DNA of 64,000 bases. Source: Mytilus edulis (taxonomy: Eukaryota; Mollusca; Bivalvia; Mytilida; Mytilidae). The position numbers were made by a program, and so were the translations under genes. A model generated the notes under the pieces. The model saw only the letters and a list, made by a program, of their open reading frames with translations. It had not been told where the DNA came from and ran no database searches. The stretch spans positions 24,713,386-24,777,385 of the forward strand of contig NC_092348.1 in the NCBI RefSeq assembly GCF_963676685.1, in the 5' to 3' direction. Below are positions 1 to 13,600 of the stretch, in pieces. Position 1 is the stretch's first letter; the number at the start of each line of letters is the position of its first letter.

Positions 1-429
1 ACTCTACTATATGTAAATGAAAGGGATAGCTGCAAATTTAAAGCGAAAAGGAACCTCAGTTACAGAACTCAAGCTTTGTTGCATCAACGACAAGATGTTT
101 TACGCTGTGTCTCGTACTTTTTCTTTTGAAAATTTTCTTAAACGTAAAATATGCAACAACACCGTTCGTTGCTTTTGTTTGTGGGATAAAGCCTATTCTC
201 GTTGTTACATTCTATGTAAACCACTGTACATGGTGTGTATTGGCGTAGAGGCGGTGTTTGTATAGGTTCATTTTAATTCAATATATCATAAAAGATGAAA
301 ATATTATAGTTACCTATTTATATATAAATCACATTGCTTGTCTTATCAAACCGAGATCCCGTCAGTGAATGGGGATAGACAATAAATGCAATGTAATTAA
401 AAAATTACCCTAAGGATTTTCTTTTCCCG
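1..429. other. unassigned left edge
   Basis: I see no supported gene here. An open frame at 17-265 contains a 'KLCCINDKMF' stretch that faintly recalls the last exon of a cysteine-rich domain. It lacks a convincing splice acceptor or donor and the CCxxDxCN ending of the modules further right, so it is not called. Upstream exons of the lectin gene, including its signal peptide, could lie here or left of the window. Confidence 0.4.
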
Positions 430-1050
430 GAACAGATAAAGGCAACAGTAGTATACCACTGTTCGAAACTCATAAATCGATAGAGAAAAAAAAAACCTCC
501 GGGTTACAAACTAAAACTGAGGGAAACGCATTAAATATAAGAGGAGAACAACGACACAACAGAAACACAACATAAAAATGTAACACACACAGAAACGAAC
601 TAAGCATTAGACGAATTCCGATGAGAATAACAAATATAACATCGAAACTAAATACATGAATTTGGGACAGAAAAGTACCGTGACACGTCTTATAGCAATG
701 TGAATTCACCCTCAATTATAAGAGGAAGCAAACGACACAACAGAAACACACTATTAAAATGTAACACACACAGAAACGAACTATAATATAACAATGGCCA
801 TTTTTCAGACTTGGTAAAGGACATTTTTTAGAGAAAAAAAAGGGTGGGTTGCACCTGGTTTTGTGGCATGCCAAACCTCCTGCTTTAATGGCAATGTTAA
901 ATATAACATTAAAATGGCAACATAACATTGCAGGACTACAATACAAATAAATAGGTGAACATATAGCACAGAGAAACACAAGAATAATAGCTATTACCTT
1001 ATAGATTACCTTAGCCGTATTTGGCACCAATTTTTGGAATTTTAGGTCCT
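430..1050 (-). repeat. interspersed repeat family C, two joined copies
   Basis: The block beginning 'ggcaacagtagtatacc' and running through 'aaactgagggaaacgcatt' recurs at 5180-5560. Within this stretch the segment containing 'aacgacacaacagaaacac' occurs twice, near 545 and near 730, so two copies or a rearranged copy are joined. The 81- and 115-codon open frames on the minus strand are accidents of the repeat. Orientation is arbitrary. Confidence 0.75.
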
Positions 1051-1180
1051 CAATGCTCTTCACCTTTGTACTTGTATGGCTTTACAACTATTTTGATCTG
1101 AGCGTAACGGATGAGTCTTATGTAGACGAAACGCGCGTCTGGCGTACTAAATTATAATCCTGGTACCTTTGATGACTTTT
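1050..1180 (+). repeat. interspersed repeat family A copy 1
   Basis: This copy contains GACGAAACGCGCGTCTGGCG, followed by a 'cctggtacctttgatgac' end. The same consensus occurs at about 1388-1510, 5535-5665 (inverted), 24035-24080 (partial, inverted), 36648-36725 (inverted), 40020-40205, 40270-40590 and 44560-44870. I recognise it as an abundant mussel repeat. No coding capacity is seen. Confidence 0.85.
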
Positions 1181-1387
1181 TATTAACTAAAAAAGAGGTT
1201 ATGATTAGTTATTCAATGTTTTCTCTGCTTCTAAAATATTTTTAAAATTTATTTTCATAATATACTGACACTGCAAATGAATACTCGGGTTTGATTATTC
1301 TAAATGGATGATTTTTTTCTTATGTCTTCGTATTGTATGACAACACAAATTTTTTTTTTTTTTAATTTAAAAAAAAATGAATTGATT

Positions 1388-1512
1388 CAATGCTCTTCAA
1401 CTTTGTACTTGTTCGGCTTTATAAATATTTTAACATGAGCGTCACTGATGAGTCTTATGTAGACGAAACGCGCGTCTGGCGTACTAAATTATAATCCTGG
1501 TACCTTTGATAA
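1388..1512 (+). repeat. interspersed repeat family A copy 2
   Basis: This is the same element as at 1050-1180, in the same orientation and about 340 bp downstream. It includes the 'caatgctcttcaactttg' head and the GACGAAACGCGCGTCTGGCG core. Confidence 0.85.
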
Positions 1513-1696
1513 CTAATTCTACCACGTCTTATTTTCAGTTTTAATTGCTATAACGTTCACCTTGCTGATAGATGAATACATTTCTATGCAAATATTTATG
1601 CATTAAAAAAGGCTTTTTTTGTTATTCAGATGTTGTTTTGCAATTGTTATAGCTATGTCTTTTCAATTTAAAAAAAGTCTTTTTCATTATTCGAAG

Positions 1697-4600
1697 GGGT
1701 TTCCGGTTCACCCATTTGTTTACAGTGCAGCGGAGTACCGAATCCAACATTTTGCACCAAGGTCGTACAATGTGGTAGAAATGAGGTAAATAATTAAATA
1801 CAGCAGACTCTTATTTCTACATGGATGATGAATACATTTTTATTAAAATATAAATATAACAGTAACCAGAAAAGACATAACAACATAAAAGGCTATCAAT
1901 TTTGTGATATATTTAATTGATGAATTATAGACCATTTCACAAATTCTGGAAAATCACTTGGCAATACTTTATCGTACGAATTTATTACATGTGTTTTTCC
2001 AATCATTTATACATGACATTTCCAATAAAAAGCACATACATGCCTTTGTGCAAATGGAAGGATAATGACACGTTTATTTCTGTATCAGTGCTGTATATTG
2101 CGAATGTAAATGTGTAAAACAAAAAATGAAGAAACAACGTTTTTCTCCTAGACCACTATTTTCATTTGTGTTAGTTAGCATATCTTAATTATAACATTTT
2201 AAAAACAATGGAAAAGGAAAAGTGATATTGTGTCTAATGATGATCTGAGAGGATGCATTTGTATTAATTATCACTCGTTTAAAAGATAAAAAAAAAACTA
2301 ACATAAAAACCCCAAACAAAACATCTTTGGTAACATACAATTTGTGCTCTCAATAAGGCTATTGTTTAGGATTATTTAAAAAATGGACACACATGGAAAC
2401 ATTGCGTATGATTAATTAATTAGCAAACATATCAATATCAAAAAGAAGATGTGGTATGACAACTCTCCACAAAAGACCAAATGACACAGAAATTAACAAC
2501 TATAGGCCACCATACAGTCTTCATAATGAACAAAGCCCATACCACATACTGTAAATTCAGAAATTATTGCGTGCATTTATTATTCCTAATTTGTTATTTA
2601 AGACTTAAATGCAATTTCAGTTTTTGCGATAGGGAGAAAAATCCAGAGTAATTCATATAAATAATTTCAAAATGCGAGTTTAAATTTTTGCGATAATAAC
2701 CCTGTCGCATATTTCGCAATAATAAAAATATCGTATTATTTTCTGAATTTACAGTAGTCAGCTATAAAAGGCCCCGAAATGACAGATGTAAAACAATTCA
2801 AACGAGAAAACTAACGGTCTAATGTATGTCAAATTAACCAAATTGTGTACATTGTACACTGTACGTATAGATTATACATCTATTGATTTTAGATCTGCAG
2901 TATGAGAGAATATGTTACATATGACGGCCACACATTGTTTGACTTGGGGTGCAGTCTTCCAGAGGTAAAATATGGTGTTAATATTACTTGATTATAAACG
3001 AACATAGAACTTGATAGCACATATGGATCCTATATATATAAGCGCCTAACCCTTTGTACTTTTTGGAAGAAAAGAGGTCCCAAAATAAAGATGTAAAAGC
3101 TATGAAATTATTAAATGATCGAAAAGAACTGAACTTCCAAGGAAATTAATTGTGTGAAAAATGCTTTTTGTCCCCGCATCAAACCGGGTTGTCTTTGGCC
3201 TTCAAAATGACGGATAAAGGAATCACATTTCAAACCCAAAAATCTAATACCAATTTCCTTTTAGCCTTGAAATGTGCCATTGTAAAAATTATGTGAAATA
3301 GGGGCGAAAGGTACAAAATGAACATTCAAACTCACTAGTCGAAAATAAACTGACAACGCCAAAGCATAAAGGAAGTCCAAAACTCAAAGTATAGTACACA
3401 AACACAACATAGAAAACGTACCAAAAACTGAGAACACAAACACAACCAAGAATCCGGGGTGATTTCACGTGCTCCGGGAGAGTACACAAATTTCAAATTT
3501 GCGATAGTGACAGAGGGACTGAAAACAAATTATTCTATGACTTCGAAAAGTGCTATCATTTATTACTACTATTATTTGACATATCCAAGTATACGAATGA
3601 AAATAATGATTTTAGTACCTTCTATCTGAAATCAATTGTTTAAACTGACTAAGATAAGAACAAATTAAACAACCAAACATAAAATCACTAAAATACTTAA
3701 CTCCGAATAAAATTCAAAAAAGGAAAGTCCCTAGTCAAATAGTAAAATCAACATCTCAAACACATAAAGCGAATAGTTAACAACTGTTATATTCCTGACT
3801 TAGTACATGCATTTTTATGTAGAAAATGCTGGCTTGAACTTGGTTTTATATACAGCTACTTTTGCATAGGTACTATATCTGTACCAAAAAGATATAGTAC
3901 TGAAAATATACTTTTAATATTCAGTACTATTCTGCTACCTTAAAATTATTGTAATATTTATGTACCTGTATTTTAAAGCACTTGTTGTGTACTTCATATT
4001 TTTGGTTACACCGTTACATTTGCATCATTTTGAAAGTTTGGTCTATTTCAAATCTCTTAAAATTATGATTTTCAAAAACGGAATATTGTGATTATTGTTG
4101 GTATTATTTCTGGACCTAAATTTTAAGTACAAATAAAGTACTGTAAAATACAGCTACCTTAATATTACAATAATTTAAAACTAAAGAAATAATACTTATT
4201 ATTAAAAGTAAATTTCCTGTACTACAGATTTTAAGTATAGAAATGGTACCTATGCAAAAGTAGCTGTGTAGCTAGCTAAACCTCTCACTTGTTTGACAGT
4301 CGCAACAAATCACAGTAAAATTAAACATACACAATAAGAAATATATTCACTGCCGCAATGTAAATATATGGTGGAGAATTTGTGGTAAAATTGAAAATGA
4401 AGCCTGTTCCCTACAGCAACTTATATATAACTTTGAAATGAATATTTATATTAATATATGATCATTAATTCTTAAGTTACTTTAAATAGTCAAATAAGTG
4501 TGGGTCTTCTGGGAGCACGATTTTTGGAAAGCGAGAAAATGAAATGTTCGACAGTAACTCTACAAACAAAAACCTGAATGTGCGACATCTGTCAGTGAAG

Positions 4601-7600
4601 TCTAGATCTTCAACTGGAGAAAGGGATACCTGTAACCAATGTTGTCACTCAGATATCTGTAATGCTGGCTCATTGTGTGGAACAACAGGTAATTAACTCT
4701 CTTATAAAATATCTCATACAATGAACTCATCCGTCAGTGAAGTATCGATCGCTGACTGGTGAGAGGGATATCTGTAACCAATGTTATCACTCAGATATCT
4801 GTAATTCTGGCTCCCTGTGTGGAACAACATGTGATTAACTCTCTTATGAAATATCTCATACAAGGAATTCATTAGTCAGTGAAGTATCGATCGCTGACTG
4901 GTGAGAGGGATATCTGTAACCAATGTTGTCACTCAGATATCTGTAATGCTGGCTCACTGTGTGGAAAGGTATGTAACTCTCTTATAAAATATCTTATACA
5001 GGGAACATAGATATGAGAAGATGTGGTATGAGTGACAATGAAAAAACTCTCCGTCCAATTCACAAGGTGTCTAAGTCAACCATTAAAGGTCAAAGTACGG
5101 TCTGAAACACGAATCATTGGCTTACACTGAACATAAAGCTATAAAGGACCCCAAGGAATGACTAGAGTAAAACCATTTAAATAAAGGCAACAGTAGTATA
5201 CCGCTGTTCGAAATTCATAAATCGATTGAGAAAAAAACTAATCCGGGTTACAAACTAAAACTGAGGGAAACGCATCTAATATAAGAGAACAACGACACAA
5301 CAGAAACACGACATTAAAAATGTAACACACACAAAAACGAACTATAATATAACAATGGCCATCTTCCTGACTTGGTACAGTACATTAAAAAAAAAATGGT
5401 GGGTTAAACCTGGCATACCAAACCTCCTGATTTAATGACAATGTTAAATATAACATTAAAATTACAACATTTCATATTAGGACTACAATAAAAATAAATG
5501 GGAGAAAATATAGGACATAGAAACACACGACTTAGCTAACTAAAGGTACCTGGTTTAAAATTTAATACGTCAGACGTGCGCTTCGTCCACACAAGACTAA
5601 CCAGTGACGCTCAGATTAAAAAAGATTGAAAGCCAAAACAAGTACAAAGTTGAAGAGCACCAAAAGTTCTAAAAAGTTGTGACCAATACGGCTAGGATTT
5701 TCTGCCTGGAATAAGAACATCCTTATTATTTAGAATAATCCATACTTTTGCAAACAGTTAATTTTATAAAAATGACTATATAAACGATATACATGATAAA
5801 ACCGAAGTGGTGACTAACCACGGAATAAAAACGGATACTTTACATAAAACAACCTAAATGCCAGCACATAAAAATACACAGCCGAGTTAGCCAAAGCCAG
5901 TTCAACGCACAAAGTGAAGTCACATTTGAATTTCTGAAACGATTTCTCAAAAATAAGATAGAATTAGGATAGAATTAAACGGGTAAACCATTTGTCAAAT
6001 TTTTATAAAAAAACGAGAAACAGAAACACTAATGAACCAAATCAACAAACGACAACTACTGAACATCAATAAATCTATTTTGGTGAGATGTATTAGATAT
6101 TTTTCAACATCTTCTTTTCTTCAAATTAATATTAAAAAATATACTTTTTAGGATTGAAGATAAGTTATAGCTATCTGCTAGAAAATCAAATTTGTAGCAT
6201 AGCTTACATTTGTTTTGATATTAAGAAACCGTTTTCGACTTTTGTTTTTGTTGAATAATACTTCTGAACTCTAACCTACACAGCTGGTGATTTCATATTT
6301 ATTCATTAGTGAGATGTTAAGCTAGCTATAAAACCAATTTTATTCAACCATTTTCTACATCAGAAAATGCATATACCAAGTCAAGAATATGGCATTTGTT
6401 ATCAATTCGTTTGATGTGTTTGGGCTTTTTGCCTAAGGAGCTTCCGTTTAGAATTTTCATCGATATTTGGTCTTTTTGTTAAATTACTTTATTCCCAAAA
6501 TACAATGACAAATTCCATGTTTTGTAAGAAGTGCTTTCACTCATATATTTATCAATTAATAATTTATTTGTATATTGAGACAATGTTGTCAAACTTTAAT
6601 TATTGAAACTTACACTATTCTCGAAACAACAATGGTAATCATTATATTTCAGTTTTTCAGCACACTGGAACTTTGTGCTTCGCATGTAACTATGAACAAG
6701 ACCCTACCAGCTGTAATGATATCAAATTGTGTGGCTCTGGCGAGGTTTGTTCGAGTTCTTTATATTTTCAAAGCATGTTGAAATCTCTAAGTTTTAATTT
6801 TGTTTTTGCGATGACCTCTTTACGATTCAACTTGTCTAAACTGAATGTTTTGCGTTTCATGATATGGACAAGAAGTTTTTTTTAATATCAATTAATAATG
6901 TGTTTCATAATACTCAAGGAAATAGAATTGTTTCTATTTCAACAGTTAAGGAAATATATTCCAAAATCTATATTTGGTATAAGTAATGATGTTTCAATTG
7001 TTTTATCTTGATCTTGCAGTCGTAGTATTAAAGTTTATTTCAAACAAGTAATTTTTATATAACGCTGATCAGATTAATGCATCAACAAACGCGTAGGAAA
7101 CACAAAATTAAGCAATTATAGAATTAATCAATTTTCATTTCCTTATAGAAATGCCCGTACCAAGTCAAGAATATGACAGTTGTATATATCTATTCGCTTA
7201 ATGTGTTTGAGCTTTCGATTTTGGTATTTGATTTCGGACTTTCTGTTTTTGATTTTTCTTGGAATTTCGGTAGTTTTGTTATTTCATCTTGTAGATAATA
7301 CTGCTCTTGAATTTCCAGAATATCAAATTCGGAGCATATCACCAACTAGTAAATAATCAGGGCTACTGACATGGTTATCACAATCTATTAAAAAAACTAT
7401 TCAAAAACTATTCGGTTATAAATAAAGAAATCATAAAAGCTAAGTTCAAACTCTCTCAGGCAGCGTTACTGACAACTTGATGAAAACAAACCCCATCTTA
7501 TCCAGTTTTTCGAATAAGTTCTCGTCGCTATTTCTTATTTTAGACAGAAACAACCTAATAGTAATACAAAGTTGATGAAACAAATGTAGTACGATTTCAA

Positions 7601-10600
7601 GTTATAGAGAACTGAAAGTTACAATGTTCACATTTCATATCTCATTAAGAATGATATTGATTCTACAATACTCAGTGTAAAGACATACTTTATGATATAA
7701 AGTATGTATCGAGAATGTAAAAATCTTGAAAACCCATTGATATATGATTTCAAGTGATATTCTTATGACCTCAGGTTAACATATAAACTTTAATAGTTCA
7801 GTTATCTCAGTGAAAATAAAGGTATGTTTGTATAAGCTACTGGTTATAGAAACTTTATAACAGTTCGTGCCTTGATATTTTTCAGGAATGTTTTGTACAA
7901 CAACATCCTGTTGGTCTTGGTCAAACAAGTATCGCATGGTCATCGTCATGTCGACGAAAAGACGTGGTAACCGTTTAAAACCCATTGTATTAACAGTATA
8001 CAAAGTTTTTTTCAGTATTGTGCTTATTTTTCTGCACTATCAACAATAAGCATTATCAATATTGTTATAGACATAGAATTAAGAATTGATATGGGGAATG
8101 TGTTAATGAGACAACAACCCTACCAAAAAGCAAACAACAGCCACCAATGGGTCTTCAGCACAGCGAGAAAATCCTGCACACAAAGACGTGCTTCAGCTGG
8201 CCCCCAAACAAAATTGTGTACACATTCAACGAAACTGGACGTCATACTAAACACCGCAAAGAGACTATAATTAAAAATCCGTGAAGACTAACAAAGGCCA
8301 AAAACGTCTGATTTGGGACGGATGCAAAACTTCGGCGGGGTTAAACATGTTTTGTGAGATCTCAACCTACCCATATATATCTAGCCTATATATAAAAAAA
8401 CACACACAGCAAATACGCACAGAAAAACTCAGTTTAAAAGAAATCCGAGACCGATGTCATAATAGGTAACAGAAACTAAACGAAATGAAAATGATACATA
8501 AAATAACAAAGGACTACTACCAGTTACTGACATACCAGCTCTAAACCCCAATACAACTGATTGAAAGATACAATATACCATTTTCTTTTCTTGGTACATA
8601 CATATGTTTATTTTATCAAAATTGGTTTCAAGTCAAGTCATTAAAGTAGAATACTCTTTTAATTTCTGCAAGTGTGTGCATGTGAATGTGATATGGGCTC
8701 TTTTAATGTACGTATTACAATGTAATTTAAAACGCTTACATATGACTTATACTATTTGCATGTGAGATGATTTATATCGCAAATTTCAGTGTCGCCTAAT
8801 TCATTCAGTTCATGGACCTAAATGTACGATTTCCTGCTGTGATTGGGATCTTTGTAACAGAGAGTGTGGAGCAGGTATATTTAGTGATACTGTTCTTGAA
8901 AATGATTTATAAAATTGATTATGGTCACGATTCCACGATCGCAACGTCAAAAAGACAAAGGAAAATGCTGAATTCAAAATTGTTACAATCATTATTTAAA
9001 TATTTAAATACTGGAATTTAAAAATAAACGATAGAATAGTTGACTTGTATATAAATGACAAGACGAATTGTGTCACACCACGCAGATACTGGGTTAACAT
9101 GTGTACTGAATCATCACTAAAAATCATTACAGGCAAGACAAAACATGTGATGAAAACTTTCCTTGTACAATGAAAGTAACGGTTGTAAGATTCCAAATTA
9201 TTGGTAAACAGGAAGTGGTTGCACGGCAGATGTAATAATTGCATACACACTATAACACAACAATATAAAATTATAAGACCAAATATAAAATAATACCTTC
9301 ATAGACGCTACGGAAAGTTTGATAAAAGTCTGCCTTGTATAATTAATGTCGTAAAATTCAAACTATCGACAAACAGGAGGTGGCTGTACTGCGTATGTGA
9401 AAATTGCTACAACTCAACATAGTCAAGTTGCAGAAAAAATATATAATAATTCACATGCGTTGTAGTCAAGTAAACCTTTTGAAAGTTTTGTACTCAATGT
9501 ATTTTGGACGGACAAAGTCCAGTGGTTACAAGCCTGCTTCATCGTAAGCGGTGGGGTTAAATATGGGAGATACAAAATCGAAATATTGGACACCATGTTT
9601 AAGAACTAGTAACGACACTAAGACAAACAAAAGTTAAGCAACAGAACATAAAAAGCTAAACACCAAGCAACACGAACGCCACTTAAAAACGGGGTTGATC
9701 TCATGTTCTAGAAAAGAATGAACAAATGCTCAACCACACGTGACACCCTTCGTGTTACTGTAAACGATTCTTTGCTTGAGTAACAAACATGGGATGCATT
9801 TTTAAAAATATTTCCGTTATATATGAAAACCCTTCCATGCTTCTATGAGACTGAAAATGGTACCTTCTGTCTTGCATTGTACACGTGAGTTTTATTTTCA
9901 GGATCATAGACATTTTATATCACTTTAGAAACGCCAATGGTAAAGGAATCTCATTTACGATTTACAACATTTTAAATGATATTGAGTATGTAGTATGGTA
10001 ATATAAGATTTGTTTTGTTTCAGTGCAAGTTAACCGTAAGTACAACTTCACTAAACCATACAACAGCCGCCCCTTTAGAAAAGAATTACATTACGATTTA
10101 AATGAAGAAGTTGCATGAATTTAGACCTGAGGTAGAGTCTTCCAAAAAACTTTCAGAAAATAAAAATAAAATGTGTAACATATTATTTGAAACTCTAGAC
10201 ATTAAACTTTATCCGACATAACTGTATCTTTTAATAAGAACTTTAAAAACATTGCTTATAAATGGTTATCTAAATAATTTTGCACAGTTATTTCATTTTG
10301 GTATACCAAATAACAGTTTAAGTATTTTGATCTTAAAACATCTGAAACCCAAAACAATCACACAAAACAACGCGTGAAACTCCTAAGATATGGTACAAAA
10401 CTACTATTTGAACTTTAAGATGATGAGAGGGATATTAGTCAAATTTGTGAGACCATATTTTCATATATATTTATATATAAACATGATAAGTGAAAAGAAA
10501 GAAACAGTGACTTTTTTGTACCGTTTAACATAATTGGTACACACTATTGTTTCCTGTCAACTCTTTTGTCCATTTTGCAATATAATAGATTGCAGTCCGA

Positions 10601-13600
10601 ATCCATGTCAACACGGAAAATGCGTTAACAACATTGCTGGATATACCTGTGCATGTCTACAAGGGTTCACTGGGCTAACATGCAGTACACGTAAGTATAC
10701 ACAATATTAAATGGAAATTATTTCATATACATTACTCCTTTATTGAATTAATTATCTCTTGAAATAAATAAATACATTTCATTATTTTGCATGCAAATGT
10801 AGCGAAATGTAGAAATACCCATACATTCTTTTATTATGAACAAATACGTTTGCAAAATGTCAATATCATTAAGGAATCTTAAAGTGTATTTTTAAGTTAA
10901 TCAGAACAATGGCATGTCAATGTCGCATAATATATATATATATATATATAAACTATGCGTTTAAGATAAGGTCTTGTTTTGTATTTATTTATATACATGT
11001 ATATCTTGTATATAAGGAGTTTGTTCTGTGATATAATTGATATATGAATTCACTAAAAGCCATGTTTTACGAATACATTTAGCCTCCCTCTGTAGCTTCG
11101 TCTCCTCTCACACTCAGTGTGTAATTCAGAGAGGCATCAAATTAGATATTTGTGTAAGGCGTTATGATCAGTCTTTGATATCTATAGTGTACTTGTTTTT
11201 CATTTCGTTTCCTTTCTTTTATCTGGGCTTTGTCAGTTCATTACGGCTTGTGAACTTTGAAAGCAACCTTGGTATCGCACACAAAATTTAGATATTTTTC
11301 CAAATTTATTTTACAGGTGTTGTTGTCGATCGTAAGTTATAAAATTTTACTACTGTCAAATAAATTTTGCAAATTCGAGGATGTTATTACTTTGACTAAT
11401 ATATACACTAACATACCTATTATTCTACTAGTAGATCACATCCATTGTAAGTGTATAGTTAGTCACTTTTGAGAGGTACATTTGATGGATTTGTATATGT
11501 CCGGAGTATAATATTTTTTCTTTCAAGTTACAAAATTTACTATTAGATTGCAGAAACTGTAGCAAGCAGCCATACTTAATATTAATATATATAATTTTAA
11601 ATGAAAGTACTGTTGACGGGAATCAATGTTAAAAGGACAGACGTACAAAAACGTTTAACTTGTGTAATGTATTTCCTTATTTCCCAGAAATAGGTTATTA
11701 GTTGCCTCCATCTTTCTTTAGATTGGTATGGAGTTACAGAATTTTATCCTTTGATATATTTCATTTTTTTTTCTCACATAATTTAGATTGCACTCCGAAC
11801 CCATGCGTTTATGGTACATGTACTAATAATCTTAACGGATATACCTGGGTTTGCAACAAACAGTCTTAACAAGATCGGTGTATGCAATTGTTGCGTGTGC
11901 ATAATCCTGTGAATTAATTATACATAACCGTTCACAGTTCAGCTGTCATCACCAAAGGCTCCTTATAATAAAATCCACAAAAAATATCAAATTGAACAAC
12001 AATTGAAAAGGTTCCTGACATAGGATATCCACTTACAAACAAACTAGTAATATTGAGCCAGGCTATTTTTCAAAGTTTGAAATCGTCAGGCATTTAAACT
12101 GGTTTTATATAGAAGAATATTACCTAGCTTTCGACTATTCTGTCGAGTTCTTAAAATTCAACACATTTATAATTATAGAATGATCATCGACGAAATCACT
12201 TATCAGTGTTGTTTGGTCACGAGTTCAACATTTTTTTTTATTTGAATTCTTTGATTAGTCATTCTCTTTATTACATTGACAAATGGATATTTTGTGAAAT
12301 TAAAGTAGAAAATATGAGGAACTATATATTTTTCTACGCATTCACAGATGCTTTGTTGTCTAATCATGACGTCAGAGGAGTGAAACAACCATGTTTCATT
12401 TACATGAGAAATTATTGGTTTTCATTTCACTGGGAAATCACGGTAATTCATGTGCAAGCATTGTAATAATGATATTTATTCATTCTCGGTGATGAAATTA
12501 AAATTTAATTGTAAAATGATCGGACAGGCTCACATTCGAAATTTTCGAAATTAAACTTTCACTGTGATAAATATCATGACCAATTATAAAGTTGTTATGG
12601 TAGAATACATTAATTTTGCATTTAATGTATATTATTTGATTACTATAATCACATTATTTTATCAGACTGTAACCCAAATCCGTGCAGAAATGGTGGACAT
12701 TGTTCAAACGGGTTTTCCGGTTTCTACTGTTCCTGTACGCAACAGTGGACAGGGACCACGTGCAATGTAGCGCGTAAGTAACATCTCTATCGTCATCAAA
12801 CACAACATCTCTGCTCAAGGAAAAAATAATGAAAATGTTAATTTCAAACTGAACATAGAGAGAAATTTTTAATACATTTATATTGAAATATTTGAAGAGA
12901 TAAAGTTCAAAATCCTTGTTTCTTATTTAAAAAAAAATGTAATTATGACCACATAACTTTCATATAAAAACAACGAAAAAAAAAAACACAAACAGTTTTG
13001 AAAGATATTAAAACAACAAAGAGAATGAAAAGAACTCCAAACCAAAGACATTTTTGGGGTCCAATTTCCCATAGTGTATAATATGATGTATTTACATTTA
13101 ATGGATTTTGCTTTAGTATCCAGTACTTATTTACCGGAATTTCTCAATAAAGACATTGGTAACACACGTCCTCTTGCTCGACCTTTGGAATTGGCAAAAA
13201 GATAATGTACCTACCTGATTGTAATCATGAGGTTTAAAGAAGAAAAAAAAATTGTAGAACCTTTTTGTGTTTTAATTAGTAAAATATTATCGCGCTAGCT
13301 ACTTTAAAAAAAACTGTACAAGAGCAAACTTATGCTGATAGATTTAAAGGTTTTGGGTGTTAATGTAACACATTTAATATCATTGAAAATCTGGTTATAT
13401 TCATGTTTAAGTATTGAAATGAAATTTGAAATTTGCTTTCGTTTAAATTCAGTTTACTTTGTACTAATATCATATCATTTTTTTGTATTTTTTTTTAACG
13501 CCACTTTTTACCACCACTTTTGGGCTATTTCGTGGCAGCCAGTTTTTATTTGTTGATCAAGTCGGAGTGCCTGGAGAAAACCACCGACCTTCGATAGAAA

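Larger units (their letters stand above)
1697..4688 (+). other. LU-like module 1 (three exons)
   Basis: Exon A (1697-1785) encodes ICLQCSGVPNPTFCTKVVQC and then GRNE. Exon B (2893-2964) encodes ICSMREYVTYDGHTLFDLGC and then SLPE. Exon C (4499-4688) starts CGSSGSTIFGKRE and ends DTCNQCCHSDICNAGSLCG. Phases are 1-0, 0-0 and 0-1, so the three exons form a symmetrical unit. The CCxxDxCN ending and cysteine spacing are those of Ly6/uPAR three-finger domains. Exon C is longer than its equivalent in module 2 because of a serine/asparagine-rich insert between GKRE and GERD. Confidence 0.72.
6653..8874 (+). other. LU-like module 2 (three exons)
   Basis: Exon A' (6653-6744) encodes LCFACNYEQDPTSCNDIKLC. 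Exon B' (7886-7966) encodes ECFVQQHPVGLGQTSIAWSS, then CRRKDV. Exon C' (8790-8874) encodes CRLIHSVHGPKCTISCCDWD, then LCNRECG. Phases repeat those of module 1 (1-0, 0-0, 0-1). Cysteine spacing and the CCDWDLCN ending fit a Ly6/uPAR-like domain. No boundary duplication is seen in this module. Confidence 0.72.

Noticed and set aside
17-265. 82-codon open frame at the left edge
   Set aside because: No clear splice sites or domain; a 'CCIND' stretch alone is too weak to call a cysteine-rich exon.
8810-9250. overlapping open frames on both strands around lectin exon C'
   Set aside because: They are shadows of the short exon 8790-8874 and its intron; only the spliced frame has the cysteine pattern.
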